From an uncultured Clostridia bacterium (GTDB lineage: Bacteria > Bacillota > Clostridia > Oscillospirales > Butyricicoccaceae): 36,827 nt of DNA. A program made the translations under genes and the position numbers. Location: NCBI GenBank assembly GCA_945932315.1, contig CAMEPU010000003.1, forward strand, positions 1 through 36,827, written 5' to 3'. The notes below the pieces were generated by a model, which was not told the origin of the DNA, ran no database searches, and was given only the letters and a program-made list of their open reading frames with translations. Positions 16,665 to 25,002 of the stretch are shown one piece after another; position 1 is the stretch's first letter; each line of letters begins with the position of its first letter.

Positions 16665-18032
16665 ATGAAACGAATTTTATCGCTGTTCCTGACAGGTGCG
16701 ATGCTGCTGACGATGGCCGCTCCCGTCTGCGCGCTGGAATCGACCGGCGCGGGAACATTAACGGATACCGCTTATCTCGACCACATCGTCATTCCTTCAG
16801 CCGAAGATCCGGCAGCGCCTTCGACGCCGACGAGCCCGACCACGCCGACGAGCCCGACCACGCCGAGCCAGCCCGAGACGCCGGCCAAAACTTACAAGGC
16901 GATCCGGTCGAATATGATGATCTCGATCGACGGGGAATCGGTCAAGCCGGCCGGCTATGCCGTTGAGGGGTATACTTATTTTAAACTGCGCGACGTCGCT
17001 TATCTGATGCGCGGCAAGGCCTGCGCCTTTGCGGTCGGCTGGGATCAGCCGAGCTATTCGGTCACGATGACCACCGGGCTCGATTATACGCCCGCGGGCG
17101 GCGAACTGGCGGCCGAGAGCGCGTCCACCGCCACCGCCAAGGTCGGCGACTGTAATCTGCTGCTGAACGGCCGGCCCATTTCGCTCGAGGGCTATCTCAT
17201 CAACAACAACAATTATTTCAAACTGCGCGACATCGGTGACGCGCTCGGCTTTGTCGTCGATTACGATGAAGCGACGCGCACGATTCTGATCGACACCGCC
17301 CCGGAACCGGAGCCGGAACCCGATCCGGAGCCTGATCCGGAGCCCGAACCCGATGAACCGGAGGAGCCTGTGGAGGAGGATCCCTTTGACCGCACCGTTC
17401 ATCTGGACGGCAAATTGAAAATCGTCCTGGATGCCGGACACGGCGGCTCGGACGGCGGTACAACCGGCAAGGCCAGCATTGATTTTGAAGGCCCGGTGGG
17501 CGATGTCCTTGCGGGAGACGCGATTTATGAAAAGGATTTTAATCTTGCCGTCGCGCTGCGCCTGCGGGATCTGCTGGAAGAGGAGAGCGTCGAGGTCGTT
17601 ATGATCCGCGAGGAGGATGAGACCGTCACCTCGAGCGACCGCGTCGAGCTGCTCAAAGAGTATGGCGCGGATGCCGATATGATCTTCAGCATTCATCATA
17701 ATTCGGCCAACGGCACTGCGGCGGGCGCGGAGCTCCTGGCACAGATCCGCTTTGAAGAGGACGGCGCGCCCTTCGCGGACTACTATCAGGCCGAGATCGA
17801 GGCCGCCGGTCATACGCTGCGCCGCACGGTCTACAAGCGCGGCGACAACGGCGATTACTATTTCGTCCTGCGCGCAGCTGCGAATGTCGGCTGCCTGGCT
17901 TTCATCAGCGAGTACTGCTTCCTTGATAATCCGGAGGATCAGCAGTGGGTGTTCGGTGAGGACGCGCTGGACGCCGAGGCCGAGGCGCTGTTCAACGCCA
18001 TCATGAACTATTTTGAGGATTACGAATATTAA
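16665..18032 (+). CDS. Secreted N-acetylmuramoyl-L-alanine amidase with two copper-amine-oxidase-N-like repeats
   Basis: Signal peptide MKRILSLFLTGAMLLTMAAPVCA; two YFKLRDVAYLM/YFKLRDIGDALGF units; KIVLDAGHGGSDGG...SIHHNSANGTAAGAE is Amidase_3. Confidence 0.92.
   Translation: MKRILSLFLTGAMLLTMAAPVCALESTGAGTLTDTAYLDHIVIPSAEDPAAPSTPTSPTTPTSPTTPSQPETPAKTYKAIRSNMMISIDGESVKPAGYAVEGYTYFKLRDVAYLMRGKACAFAVGWDQPSYSVTMTTGLDYTPAGGELAAESASTATAKVGDCNLLLNGRPISLEGYLINNNNYFKLRDIGDALGFVVDYDEATRTILIDTAPEPEPEPDPEPDPEPEPDEPEEPVEEDPFDRTVHLDGKLKIVLDAGHGGSDGGTTGKASIDFEGPVGDVLAGDAIYEKDFNLAVALRLRDLLEEESVEVVMIREEDETVTSSDRVELLKEYGADADMIFSIHHNSANGTAAGAELLAQIRFEEDGAPFADYYQAEIEAAGHTLRRTVYKRGDNGDYYFVLRAAANVGCLAFISEYCFLDNPEDQQWVFGEDALDAEAEALFNAIMNYFEDYEY
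16824..16865 (+). repeat. 18-nt tandem repeat encoding TPTSPT linker
   Basis: acgccgacgagcccgacc twice plus a partial third copy. Confidence 0.85.
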
Positions 18033-18107
18033 AGTAAAAATACAGATTTCCCGCAGGAATCACAAGGCGCGCGGCGGGGAAACCTTTTCGTATGGGAGGG
18101 GAATGCT

Positions 18108-18977
18108 TTGGGTCAGAAAAAATGGGCGCGCGATCTGGCATTTGATGTGATCGGTGCGATCATGTATGCGGCCTCGCTTGTGGTCTTCGCGGCCAATGCG
18201 AATTTTGCGCCGGGCGGCATTTCGGGTCTGTCGATCGTGCTCCATCATCTGTTTGGCGTGCCGATCGGCACGACCGGGCTCGTGCTCAATATCCCGCTCG
18301 TGCTGCTGAGTCTGCGCTTCGTCGGGGCGGCGTTCCTGCTCAAGACCCTGTGCAGCATGGTGATCTGCGCGGTCTTTGTGGATGTCATTTTCCCGTTCCT
18401 GCCGTCCTATCACGGCGATCCGCTGTTGGCGTCCCTCTTCGCGGGCGTCTGCATGGGCGTGGCGCTCGCGATGTTTTACCGTCACGGCTCTTCCTCGGGC
18501 GGCACCGACCTGCTCACTATGTCGATCCGGGCGCGGTGCCCGCACCTGTCCATGGGCAGCATCACGCTTGCGATCGACCTTGCGATCATCGGCATCGGCG
18601 GACTGGTATATGGCAATGTGGATGCGGTGCTGTACGGCATCATTGCGACCACCGCGACCTCTTTCGTGCTCGACCGCATGCTGAACGGCGTGGGCGCGGG
18701 CAAGCTCCTGGTCATTATCACGAGCGATGGCCAGGCGGTCGCCGATCATATCGGCAAGGTCGCCTCGCGCGGCTCGACGATGAGCCGCGGCGTGGGCACG
18801 TACACCGGCAGTCCGCGCGATATCCTGTTCTGCGCGTGCTCCCGCGCCGAGGCGTGGCGCGTCCGTGCGGCGGCCTATCAGGTCGATCCTGACTGTTTTG
18901 TCATGATCTCGGATACCAGCGAGGTTTACGGCGAGGGCTTTATCGACCCGTTGAGCAAGGATTCCTTTATTTCTTAA
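18108..18977 (+). CDS. YitT family membrane protein (DUF2179 C-terminal domain)
   Basis: TTG start; NFAPGGISGLSIVLHHLFGVPIGTTGLVLNIPL...FYRHGSSSGGTDLL...VMISDTSEVYGEGF. Confidence 0.92.
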   Translation: MGQKKWARDLAFDVIGAIMYAASLVVFAANANFAPGGISGLSIVLHHLFGVPIGTTGLVLNIPLVLLSLRFVGAAFLLKTLCSMVICAVFVDVIFPFLPSYHGDPLLASLFAGVCMGVALAMFYRHGSSSGGTDLLTMSIRARCPHLSMGSITLAIDLAIIGIGGLVYGNVDAVLYGIIATTATSFVLDRMLNGVGAGKLLVIITSDGQAVADHIGKVASRGSTMSRGVGTYTGSPRDILFCACSRAEAWRVRAAAYQVDPDCFVMISDTSEVYGEGFIDPLSKDSFIS

Positions 18978-18985
18978 AACGGCAC

Positions 18986-19023
18986 AAAAAGAGCTGCGAT
19001 TTCCGGGGAAATCGCAGCTTTTG
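18986..19023. terminator. Bidirectional terminator
   Basis: AAAAAGAGCTGCGATTTccggggAAATCGCAGCTTTTGATTT between convergent genes. Confidence 0.75.
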
Positions 19024-19026
19024 ATT

Positions 19027-19878
19027 TCAGTTGTCGAAATAGGTGGAAAGACCGCCGATGGCGGCGAGCCTGTCCGCATACGCGGGATGATCGCGGCTGA
19101 TGCGCACGGCACAGCGGCGGCAGAAGCGCTCGCGCTCGGCAGGGTCGGCGCGCAGCACATTTTTATAGCCCCAGGTGTGGGTGAAGAAATTTTGTCCGGT
19201 GGTGAACAGCGCGCCGAGGTCGGCAAGCGCTGCGAGCGGAACGCCGTCCTGCGCCGCCAGCATGGGCAGCAGGCGCTGCTCGGCAAAGACCATGTAGGTC
19301 AGTCGGTCGCCGTCCGGCAGCGCATCCTCCATGAAATGGAGCGCGGCGTCGCAGTACCGGTTCTTGAAATCCGGGTCGGCAAACCAGGAAAACGCGGTGT
19401 TCGTGGCCGGCTGGGCGAGGTCAAACGCCGACAGATCAAACGGGGCGCGCGTGCGCAGCCCGTGTGGATCGGGATAGATGTCGGGCACAAGCGGTTCACG
19501 GTGGATGACCGCGAGCGGCAGCGCAGACAGAATCGCCTCCAACGGCTGCCAGACGATGAAATCAGTGTCGATCATCGCGCAGGGCGCGTCCATCTGGCGC
19601 AGGGCGAGCAGTTTGCCGGCCGCCCAAAAGCAGGATGGATCAAAGGGAACGTCCAGCGGCAGCGGGTGAATCTCGTTCCACAGGGGGAGCAGGCCGAGTT
19701 GTTCATAATACGCGTGTGCGACCGGGTCGCAAAACAGGTCGATCGGCCCGTTGCACCGCCGCCATTCGAGCGCGGAGAGCGCCGCTGTAAGAAGCTCAAA
19801 ATCCTCAACGCCGTATTTCGATTGCCGGTCGCGGGCGAACAGAGGCGCGCTCCAGGCGGTGTGAAAGGCGCGAATCAT
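19027..19878 (-). CDS. Putative glycosyltransferase-like protein (resembles DUF6734)
   Basis: Start reassigned to MIRAFHTAWSAPLFARDRQSKYG at 19878 (ATGA overlap with upstream gene); MDAPCAMIDTDFIVWQPLE has a DxD-like motif. Confidence 0.6.
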   Translation of the reverse strand: MIRAFHTAWSAPLFARDRQSKYGVEDFELLTAALSALEWRRCNGPIDLFCDPVAHAYYEQLGLLPLWNEIHPLPLDVPFDPSCFWAAGKLLALRQMDAPCAMIDTDFIVWQPLEAILSALPLAVIHREPLVPDIYPDPHGLRTRAPFDLSAFDLAQPATNTAFSWFADPDFKNRYCDAALHFMEDALPDGDRLTYMVFAEQRLLPMLAAQDGVPLAALADLGALFTTGQNFFTHTWGYKNVLRADPAERERFCRRCAVRISRDHPAYADRLAAIGGLSTYFDN

Positions 19879-20423
19879 ATGAGGTCGAGGCCGTAGCCAC
19901 CCGGGCCGAATGCGCACGAGCCCAGTCCGGAGCCGAACGAGCCAAACGAGCCGGCCGAACCCGAGCTTGTGTACCAGTACGAGCCCGAGAACGAGGTCGT
20001 AAAGGAGATCGTGTACGAGGTGCTGAGCGAGGTCAGATAGGACGTGGTGTAGGAGCCGGAGCCGCTGCCGACGGACGGGACGACGAATTCACCCGCGCGG
20101 ATTGCGCCGGCCATAATCGGATAAACGACGTGATTTTCGGTGGTGTACCAGCCCGCGTGCACCGGATCGACCGCGAAAACAGGCGCGGGCGCGGCTACGG
20201 GAGCCGGTTCGGATTGTGCGGCGGGCGCGGCGGGTGCCGGCTCGGCCGTTTGATGCTGGGGTGCTGCTTCCCGGGCGGACGGAACCGCTGGGGACGCGGG
20301 CTTCTGGTGCTGGATATATCTCTTGTAGCTGTCTTCATCAAAGACGACACCGCCGACCTCGCGCAGATGCGTGCGGTCGAGCTCCAGAATACCCTGGCAG
20401 CGGGATTGTTTCTTTTCCGCCAT
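19875..20423 (-). CDS. Low-complexity protein with Pro/Ala linker and Ser/Thr/Gly/aromatic tetrapeptide-repeat C-terminus
   Basis: MAEKKQSRCQGILELDRTHLREVGGVVFDEDSYKRYIQ...PVFAVDPVHAGWYTTENHVVYPIMAG...SYTTSYLTSLSTSYTISFTTSFSGSYWYTSSGSAGSFGSFGSG; RBS AGGAGGT and promoter present. Confidence 0.8.
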   Translation of the reverse strand: MAEKKQSRCQGILELDRTHLREVGGVVFDEDSYKRYIQHQKPASPAVPSAREAAPQHQTAEPAPAAPAAQSEPAPVAAPAPVFAVDPVHAGWYTTENHVVYPIMAGAIRAGEFVVPSVGSGSGSYTTSYLTSLSTSYTISFTTSFSGSYWYTSSGSAGSFGSFGSGLGSCAFGPGGYGLDLI

Positions 20424-20455
20424 GAAAGATACCTCCTGTGATGATCCATGCTTTT

Positions 20456-20484
20456 ATTATAGGGGGTTGGGGGGAGAATATCAA
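20456..20484 (-). promoter_or_regulatory. Promoter for the repeat protein/GT-like pair
   Basis: Minus strand TTGATA-N17-TATAAT. Confidence 0.7.
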
Positions 20485-20498
20485 CAAAAAAAGATGGC

Positions 20499-20527
20499 TT
20501 TACAGAAAGCAATTTGGAGGATATAAT
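20499..20527 (+). promoter_or_regulatory. Divergent promoter for FkbM methyltransferase
   Basis: TTTACA-N17-TATAAT. Confidence 0.65.
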
Positions 20528-20555
20528 GAAAGAAAAGAAATTAAAGGAATGAAAA

Positions 20556-21626
20556 ATGGAAAATATTACAGAAAAACCGACGGTTTGGGAGCGTTTGCGG
20601 GACGAAACCCGGCCGATTGTTTTGTACGGCATGGGCGACGGCGCGGACAAGATTCTGCGCGTGTTCGCCGGGCGGGGAATCCGGGCCTCAGGCGTGTTCG
20701 CGAGCGATGAGTTCGTCCGGGGACACGATTTTGCCGGTTTCCGCGTCAAAAAGCTCTCCGAGCTGACGGCCGAGCTGGGCGAGGATCTGATGATCGTCCT
20801 GTCCTTCGCCAGCCAGCGCCCCGAGGTGCTCGAGAAATTCTATGAGCTGGACGCACGCTTTGATCTGGTCGCACCCGACGTCCCGGTCGCGGGGGAAGGG
20901 CTGTTCGATCGGGACTACCTGAACGCGCACATGGAAGAATTTGAACAGGCCTACGGCCTGATGGCCGACGAGACCGCGCGCCGCTGCTTTACCGACATCC
21001 TCAATTTTAAGCTGACGGGCGAGATTCATTACCTGCGCGGCTGCGAGACCGCGAAGGACGAGGCGTTTCAGAAGATCCTGCGGCCGGATGCGGCCGAGCA
21101 TTTTACTGATCTGGGCGCGTATAACGGCGATACGATCCGGGAGCTGCTCTCCTATACCGGCGGGCAGTACGCCTCGATCACCGCGCTTGAGCCGGATGGA
21201 CGCACCTTCCGCAAGCTGCGCGCTTACGCCGATGAAAATCTGACCGGGGACGTTGCGCTGGTCAACGCGGGTGCGTGGTCGCAGGACACGACGCTCACCT
21301 TTGCGGCCCGGGCCGGACGCAATTCGGCGCTGGCTGCGAAAGGTGTGGAGACCCCGATGCGGGCGCTCGATTCGGTGCTGGACGGCCGCCCGTGCACCAT
21401 GCTGAAGCTGGACGTCGAGGGCGCCGAGCGCAAGGCGCTGCTGGGTGCGGCGCAGACCATCCGCCGCTGGTCGCCCCGCATGAACATCGCCTGCTATCAC
21501 CGCAACGAAGATCTGTTTGACCTGCCGCTGCTGGTGCACGCGCTCTGCCCCGGACACCGGCTGTATCTGCGCCATCACCCATATGTGCCGGCGTGGGACG
21601 TCAATCTGTATGCCGCGCCAAATTAA
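20556..21626 (+). CDS. FkbM family methyltransferase
   Basis: HFTDLGAYNGDTIRELL...ITALEPDGRTFRKLRAYADEN...VETPMRALDSVLDGRPCTMLKLDVEGAERKALLGA...NIACYHRNEDLFDLP. Confidence 0.88.
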   Translation: MENITEKPTVWERLRDETRPIVLYGMGDGADKILRVFAGRGIRASGVFASDEFVRGHDFAGFRVKKLSELTAELGEDLMIVLSFASQRPEVLEKFYELDARFDLVAPDVPVAGEGLFDRDYLNAHMEEFEQAYGLMADETARRCFTDILNFKLTGEIHYLRGCETAKDEAFQKILRPDAAEHFTDLGAYNGDTIRELLSYTGGQYASITALEPDGRTFRKLRAYADENLTGDVALVNAGAWSQDTTLTFAARAGRNSALAAKGVETPMRALDSVLDGRPCTMLKLDVEGAERKALLGAAQTIRRWSPRMNIACYHRNEDLFDLPLLVHALCPGHRLYLRHHPYVPAWDVNLYAAPN

Positions 21627-21715
21627 GGCTGGAAATCTCTTCCGCCGCGGGGTATAATAAAATCAGAAAACCGCGCGAGCGGGATATCAACTGAGAAAAC
21701 AAAGGAGACAAAAAT

Positions 21716-22138
21716 ATGGGATGCTTTTACTGTGATGAACACCATGAGGGCCGCGAAGCCATTATGTTTGAAGTCGGCAAGATGAAGGCCGGCACGCTTT
21801 ATCTGTTCAAGGATCAGTCCCACAAGGGCCGCTGCGCGCTGGCGCTGAACTCCCACAAGAAGGAGCTCTGCGAGTGCGACTCCGAGGAGTGCGCACAGTT
21901 CGCCGCTGATCTGGCCGCGGCTTCGGGCGCGATCAAGAAGCTGTGGGGCTGCACCAAGCTGAACCTCGGCTCTTACGGCGACACCAATCCCCACCTGCAT
22001 TTCCATATCGTCCCCAAGTATGAGGGCGGTTTTGAGTTCGGCGGCGCGTTCGCCATCACCAACCCCGAGCCGGTATTCCTGAAGGACGAGGAGTATCAGG
22101 AAATGATCGACGCTCTGAAGAAGGAACTGGGTCTCTGA
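21716..22138 (+). CDS. HIT family protein
   Basis: NPHLHFHIVPKY histidine triad; N-terminal CFYCDEH. Confidence 0.9.
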   Translation: MGCFYCDEHHEGREAIMFEVGKMKAGTLYLFKDQSHKGRCALALNSHKKELCECDSEECAQFAADLAAASGAIKKLWGCTKLNLGSYGDTNPHLHFHIVPKYEGGFEFGGAFAITNPEPVFLKDEEYQEMIDALKKELGL

Positions 22139-22172
22139 TCGGTCGATCATCCTACCAACACTGATTGCAATT

Positions 22173-22207
22173 GAGCCCGTCGGCATCCACCGGCGGGCCC
22201 GTTTTTT
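22173..22207 (+). terminator. Terminator after the HIT gene
   Basis: GCCCGtCGG-catcca-CCGgCGGGCCCGTTTTTT. Confidence 0.75.
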
Positions 22208-22314
22208 GCCCGCGCTTTTGAACCGCTTACCCCGGGATTTTGACCACTTGGCGAAAAACGGGAGACAGGCGCGCGCGGCTGTGATAAGCTGATTTCAGAA
22301 AGGGGGAGAACAGG

Positions 22315-22764
22315 ATGAAGATATCCTTTGAACAGGCCGCATTGCCCGAGCCTGAGGTGATCATCCGGGGCGATCTGGCTGATCCGCGGATCAGCGAACT
22401 GGCGGCGGCAGTGCAGAAGGCGGCGGGCGCGTCCCGGCTGTTCCTGTACCGGGACGAGCGGGAGTACCCGCACGACTTTTCCGAAATTTCCTGGTTTGAG
22501 ACTATGGACAATCGGACGATCGCCCATCTGGGGTCGGAGCAGTATGAAGCCAAGTACAAGCTCTATGAGCTGGCGGAGATGGGATACCGCCACGGCTTTG
22601 TCCAGATCAACAAGAGCATGCTGGTCAATGTGCGCGCGGTCGAATCGGTCGCGGCCGAGTTCTCGGGCAACTATACCGCGTATCTGCGGGACGGTAAAAC
22701 CCGGCTCACCATTTCGCGAAAGTATGTGAAGGCATTTCGGAACTATGTGATGGAGGTAGGATGA
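22315..22764 (+). CDS. LytTR DNA-binding domain regulator
   Basis: ISWFETMDNRTIAHLGSEQYEAKYKLYELAEMGYRHGFVQINKSMLVNVRAVESVAAEFSGNYTAYLRDGKTRLTISRKYVKAFRNYV. Confidence 0.92.
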   Translation: MKISFEQAALPEPEVIIRGDLADPRISELAAAVQKAAGASRLFLYRDEREYPHDFSEISWFETMDNRTIAHLGSEQYEAKYKLYELAEMGYRHGFVQINKSMLVNVRAVESVAAEFSGNYTAYLRDGKTRLTISRKYVKAFRNYVMEVG

Positions 22765-23165
22765 TGAAACAGAAAATAATCAACGTGGCAATGCATGTGA
22801 TTTTCGCGGTCGGCATCGGCGCGATCATTTCGACGATCTGCATGCTGTGCTTCAACTCCGATCCCGTTGTACGGGAGACTCTGCTGAATGTAGCGGCCTG
22901 GCTGGTCGCCTCGGCGCTTTACGGCCTGATCTCGCTCATTTATGACACCGATTTTCTGCCGCTTCCCGCGCTCATCGCGATCCACGCGGGCGGCTGCCTG
23001 GCAATTACGCTGGTGACCTGCTGGCTGCTCGGCTATGCGAGCCTGGGCGGAAATTTCTTCCTTGCGATCATTCCGCTGTTCTTTGTGATTTACGTGGTCA
23101 TCTCGGTTCTGGTGTTCTGGTCCGAGCATAAAAGCGCGCAGGAAGTGAATAGAAGACTGAAGTAA
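22761..23165 (+). CDS. DUF3021 family membrane protein
   Basis: 4-TM protein overlapping the LytTR gene (ATGATGA); typical LytTR partner. Confidence 0.85.
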   Translation: MMKQKIINVAMHVIFAVGIGAIISTICMLCFNSDPVVRETLLNVAAWLVASALYGLISLIYDTDFLPLPALIAIHAGGCLAITLVTCWLLGYASLGGNFFLAIIPLFFVIYVVISVLVFWSEHKSAQEVNRRLK

Positions 23166-23175
23166 AAAACAATAC

Positions 23176-23203
23176 CAGCCCGGCAAAGGTCTTTGCCGGG
23201 CTG
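23176..23203 (+). terminator. Hairpin/possible terminator after DUF3021 gene
   Basis: CAGCCCGGCAAAG-gt-CTTTGCCGGGCTG; weak T-run. Confidence 0.5.
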
Positions 23204-23225
23204 AAATATTCGCGTCGCTCCATTA

Positions 23226-23254
23226 TTGCGGGCTTGCGCGCAATTTGCTATAAT
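23226..23254 (+). promoter_or_regulatory. Putative promoter of PocR-AraC regulator
   Basis: TTGCGG-N17-TATAAT. Confidence 0.55.
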
Positions 23255-23290
23255 TTACTATGTATATAGCGAAAAGAAAGGAGTGGCGAA

Positions 23291-24484
23291 ATGGATATGC
23301 GCGAACGCTGTCTGCAGCTGTGCCGGCACGTCCAGACGCTGACAGGAGTGCATACGACTGTGCTCGATTTGAACATGAAGCAGTTCCTGTGCCCACCCTT
23401 CCGTGATACCTGCGCGCTGCATCCCAATGGCTGCAATGCCATTCTAACCCATCTGTATGGCGCGTATGAAGCGGAGCGCTGGGATGGGAAATATATTTAT
23501 TACTGCCCGCGCGGCCTGGTGTTTATTGCAACGCTGCCGATGGCCGTTGGCCAGGAGACGGCATATTGCCTGATTTCCGGGCCCATTCTGATGACAAATA
23601 CTGTTGATGAGGATGCGTTTGAGGACGCTTTGACCAACGCCAATGATCCAAAGGAGATTCCACGTTTGACGACCGCGCAGGCCCGTTCGCTGAGCGAGCT
23701 CATGGCCACGGCGGTCTCCTCCTTCCAGCTCGAGAGTGCGGCGCCCGACGTCGATTCCGGGCGGCAGGCGGCCATGCTGCAGCGCATGTATGAGCTGTCG
23801 AACGGAGAGGAGGTTCACGGCTACCCGATTGAGACAGAACGCCGCCTGCAGGAGCACATCCGAAGCGGCGATAAGGACGCGGCGCATGCGCTGCTCAACG
23901 AACTGCTGGTGCATATTTATTATGCCGCGGACGGTGATCTCGCGGTTATCAAGGCGCGCGTGCGTGAGCTGCTCGTTCTGATGAACCGGGCGGCTATCGA
24001 CGGCGGCGCCGACGTCGATGAGATCATGGACCTGTGCTCCCGCTATGAGCAGGAGGTCGACAGCATGAACAGCATGGAATCGCTCAACCGCTGGCTGGGT
24101 TCGATCCTGCATAAGTTCGTCAGCTTCGTGTTCGATTTCAACGACATCAAGCACCAGAACGTTGTGTTCCAGACGACCGCGTACATCAAGGCGCATTTGA
24201 CCGACAAGCTCTCGCTTGATCAGGTCGCCGAGCATGTTTACCTGTCCAAGTCCTATTTCTGCCGCATCATCAAGGAAGAACTCGGCTGCACGTTCACGGA
24301 ATACGTCAACCGGCTGCGCGTCGAGCGCAGCAAGATCCTGCTCAGCGGCACGAGTATGTCGATCGCGGAGATCGCCTGCGCCGTCGGCTTCGACGACCAG
24401 AGCTATTTCAACCGCATCTTCAAAAAGCAGACCGGGGTAGCGCCGGGCAGCTACCGCAAAAAGGGTGACAAAAAAGCGCGCTGA
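23291..24484 (+). CDS. PocR ligand-binding domain / AraC family regulator
   Basis: N-terminal TGVHTTVLDLNMKQFLCPPFRDTCALHPNGCNAI...YYCPRGLVFIATLPM PocR-like; C-terminal AraC HTH ISAKSYF-type VYLSKSYFCRIIKEELGCTFTEYVNRLRVERSKILL...GFDDQSYFNRIFKKQTGVAPGSYRK. Confidence 0.92.
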   Translation: MDMRERCLQLCRHVQTLTGVHTTVLDLNMKQFLCPPFRDTCALHPNGCNAILTHLYGAYEAERWDGKYIYYCPRGLVFIATLPMAVGQETAYCLISGPILMTNTVDEDAFEDALTNANDPKEIPRLTTAQARSLSELMATAVSSFQLESAAPDVDSGRQAAMLQRMYELSNGEEVHGYPIETERRLQEHIRSGDKDAAHALLNELLVHIYYAADGDLAVIKARVRELLVLMNRAAIDGGADVDEIMDLCSRYEQEVDSMNSMESLNRWLGSILHKFVSFVFDFNDIKHQNVVFQTTAYIKAHLTDKLSLDQVAEHVYLSKSYFCRIIKEELGCTFTEYVNRLRVERSKILLSGTSMSIAEIACAVGFDDQSYFNRIFKKQTGVAPGSYRKKGDKKAR

Positions 24485-24499
24485 CAAAGCGCGCTTTTT
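24471..24499. terminator. Bidirectional terminator between AraC-type gene and ilvN
   Basis: AAAAAGCGCG-ctgacaaa-GCGCGCTTTTT-type hairpin. Confidence 0.75.
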
Positions 24500-24504
24500 C
24501 CGTT

Positions 24505-25002
24505 TTATGCCCCGCCGATCGTCTCGATCGCCACGCTTCCGCCCCGGACGATTTCCAGACGGCCGGGGAAGCAGCGCTGCAGCAATGCAATCCAATCGTT
24601 GTTCCGGCTTTCGGCCTGCACGCTTTCCAGCAACACCGTATCGGCGCCCGATTCGAGGATTTTTGCCGCGAAGGGCAGGCACAGCCGCTCGATCTCCGCG
24701 CGGTCATTTTCGGAGCAGCCGCGAATTTTGACGAACATCAGCTCTTCGCTGTGAATCGCCGCATCGGTAAAATCAACGACCCGGATGACTTCAACGCTGC
24801 GGTTGAGCTGCTTTTTGATCTGCTCAAACGTCCGGTCGTCGCTCGTGAGACCGATGGTCATGCGGGAGACCGTGGGGTCTTCGGTCGTGCCGACGGTCAG
24901 GCTGTTGAGGTTATAGGACTTGCCCGAAAACAGGCCGGCGATCCGGGCCAGCGTGCCGATCTCATTTTCCACAAAAAGGCTGAGCCATCGTTTTTTCGTC
25001 AT
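24505..25002 (-). CDS. ilvN: Acetolactate synthase small subunit
   Basis: MTKKRWLSLFVENEIGTLARIAGLFSGKSYNLNSLTVGTTEDPTVSRMTI ACT domain. Confidence 0.93.
   Translation of the reverse strand: MTKKRWLSLFVENEIGTLARIAGLFSGKSYNLNSLTVGTTEDPTVSRMTIGLTSDDRTFEQIKKQLNRSVEVIRVVDFTDAAIHSEELMFVKIRGCSENDRAEIERLCLPFAAKILESGADTVLLESVQAESRNNDWIALLQRCFPGRLEIVRGGSVAIETIGGA

Noticed and set aside
16824-16865. Short tandem repeats as a possible CRISPR array
   Set aside because: In-frame 18-nt coding repeat without spacers; no cas genes. No CRISPR array was seen anywhere in the window.
20461-20475. G-quadruplex in the AGGGGGTTGGGGGGAG stretch of the divergent promoter region
   Set aside because: Only two long G-runs are present, not four tracts; it is simply the promoter spacer.
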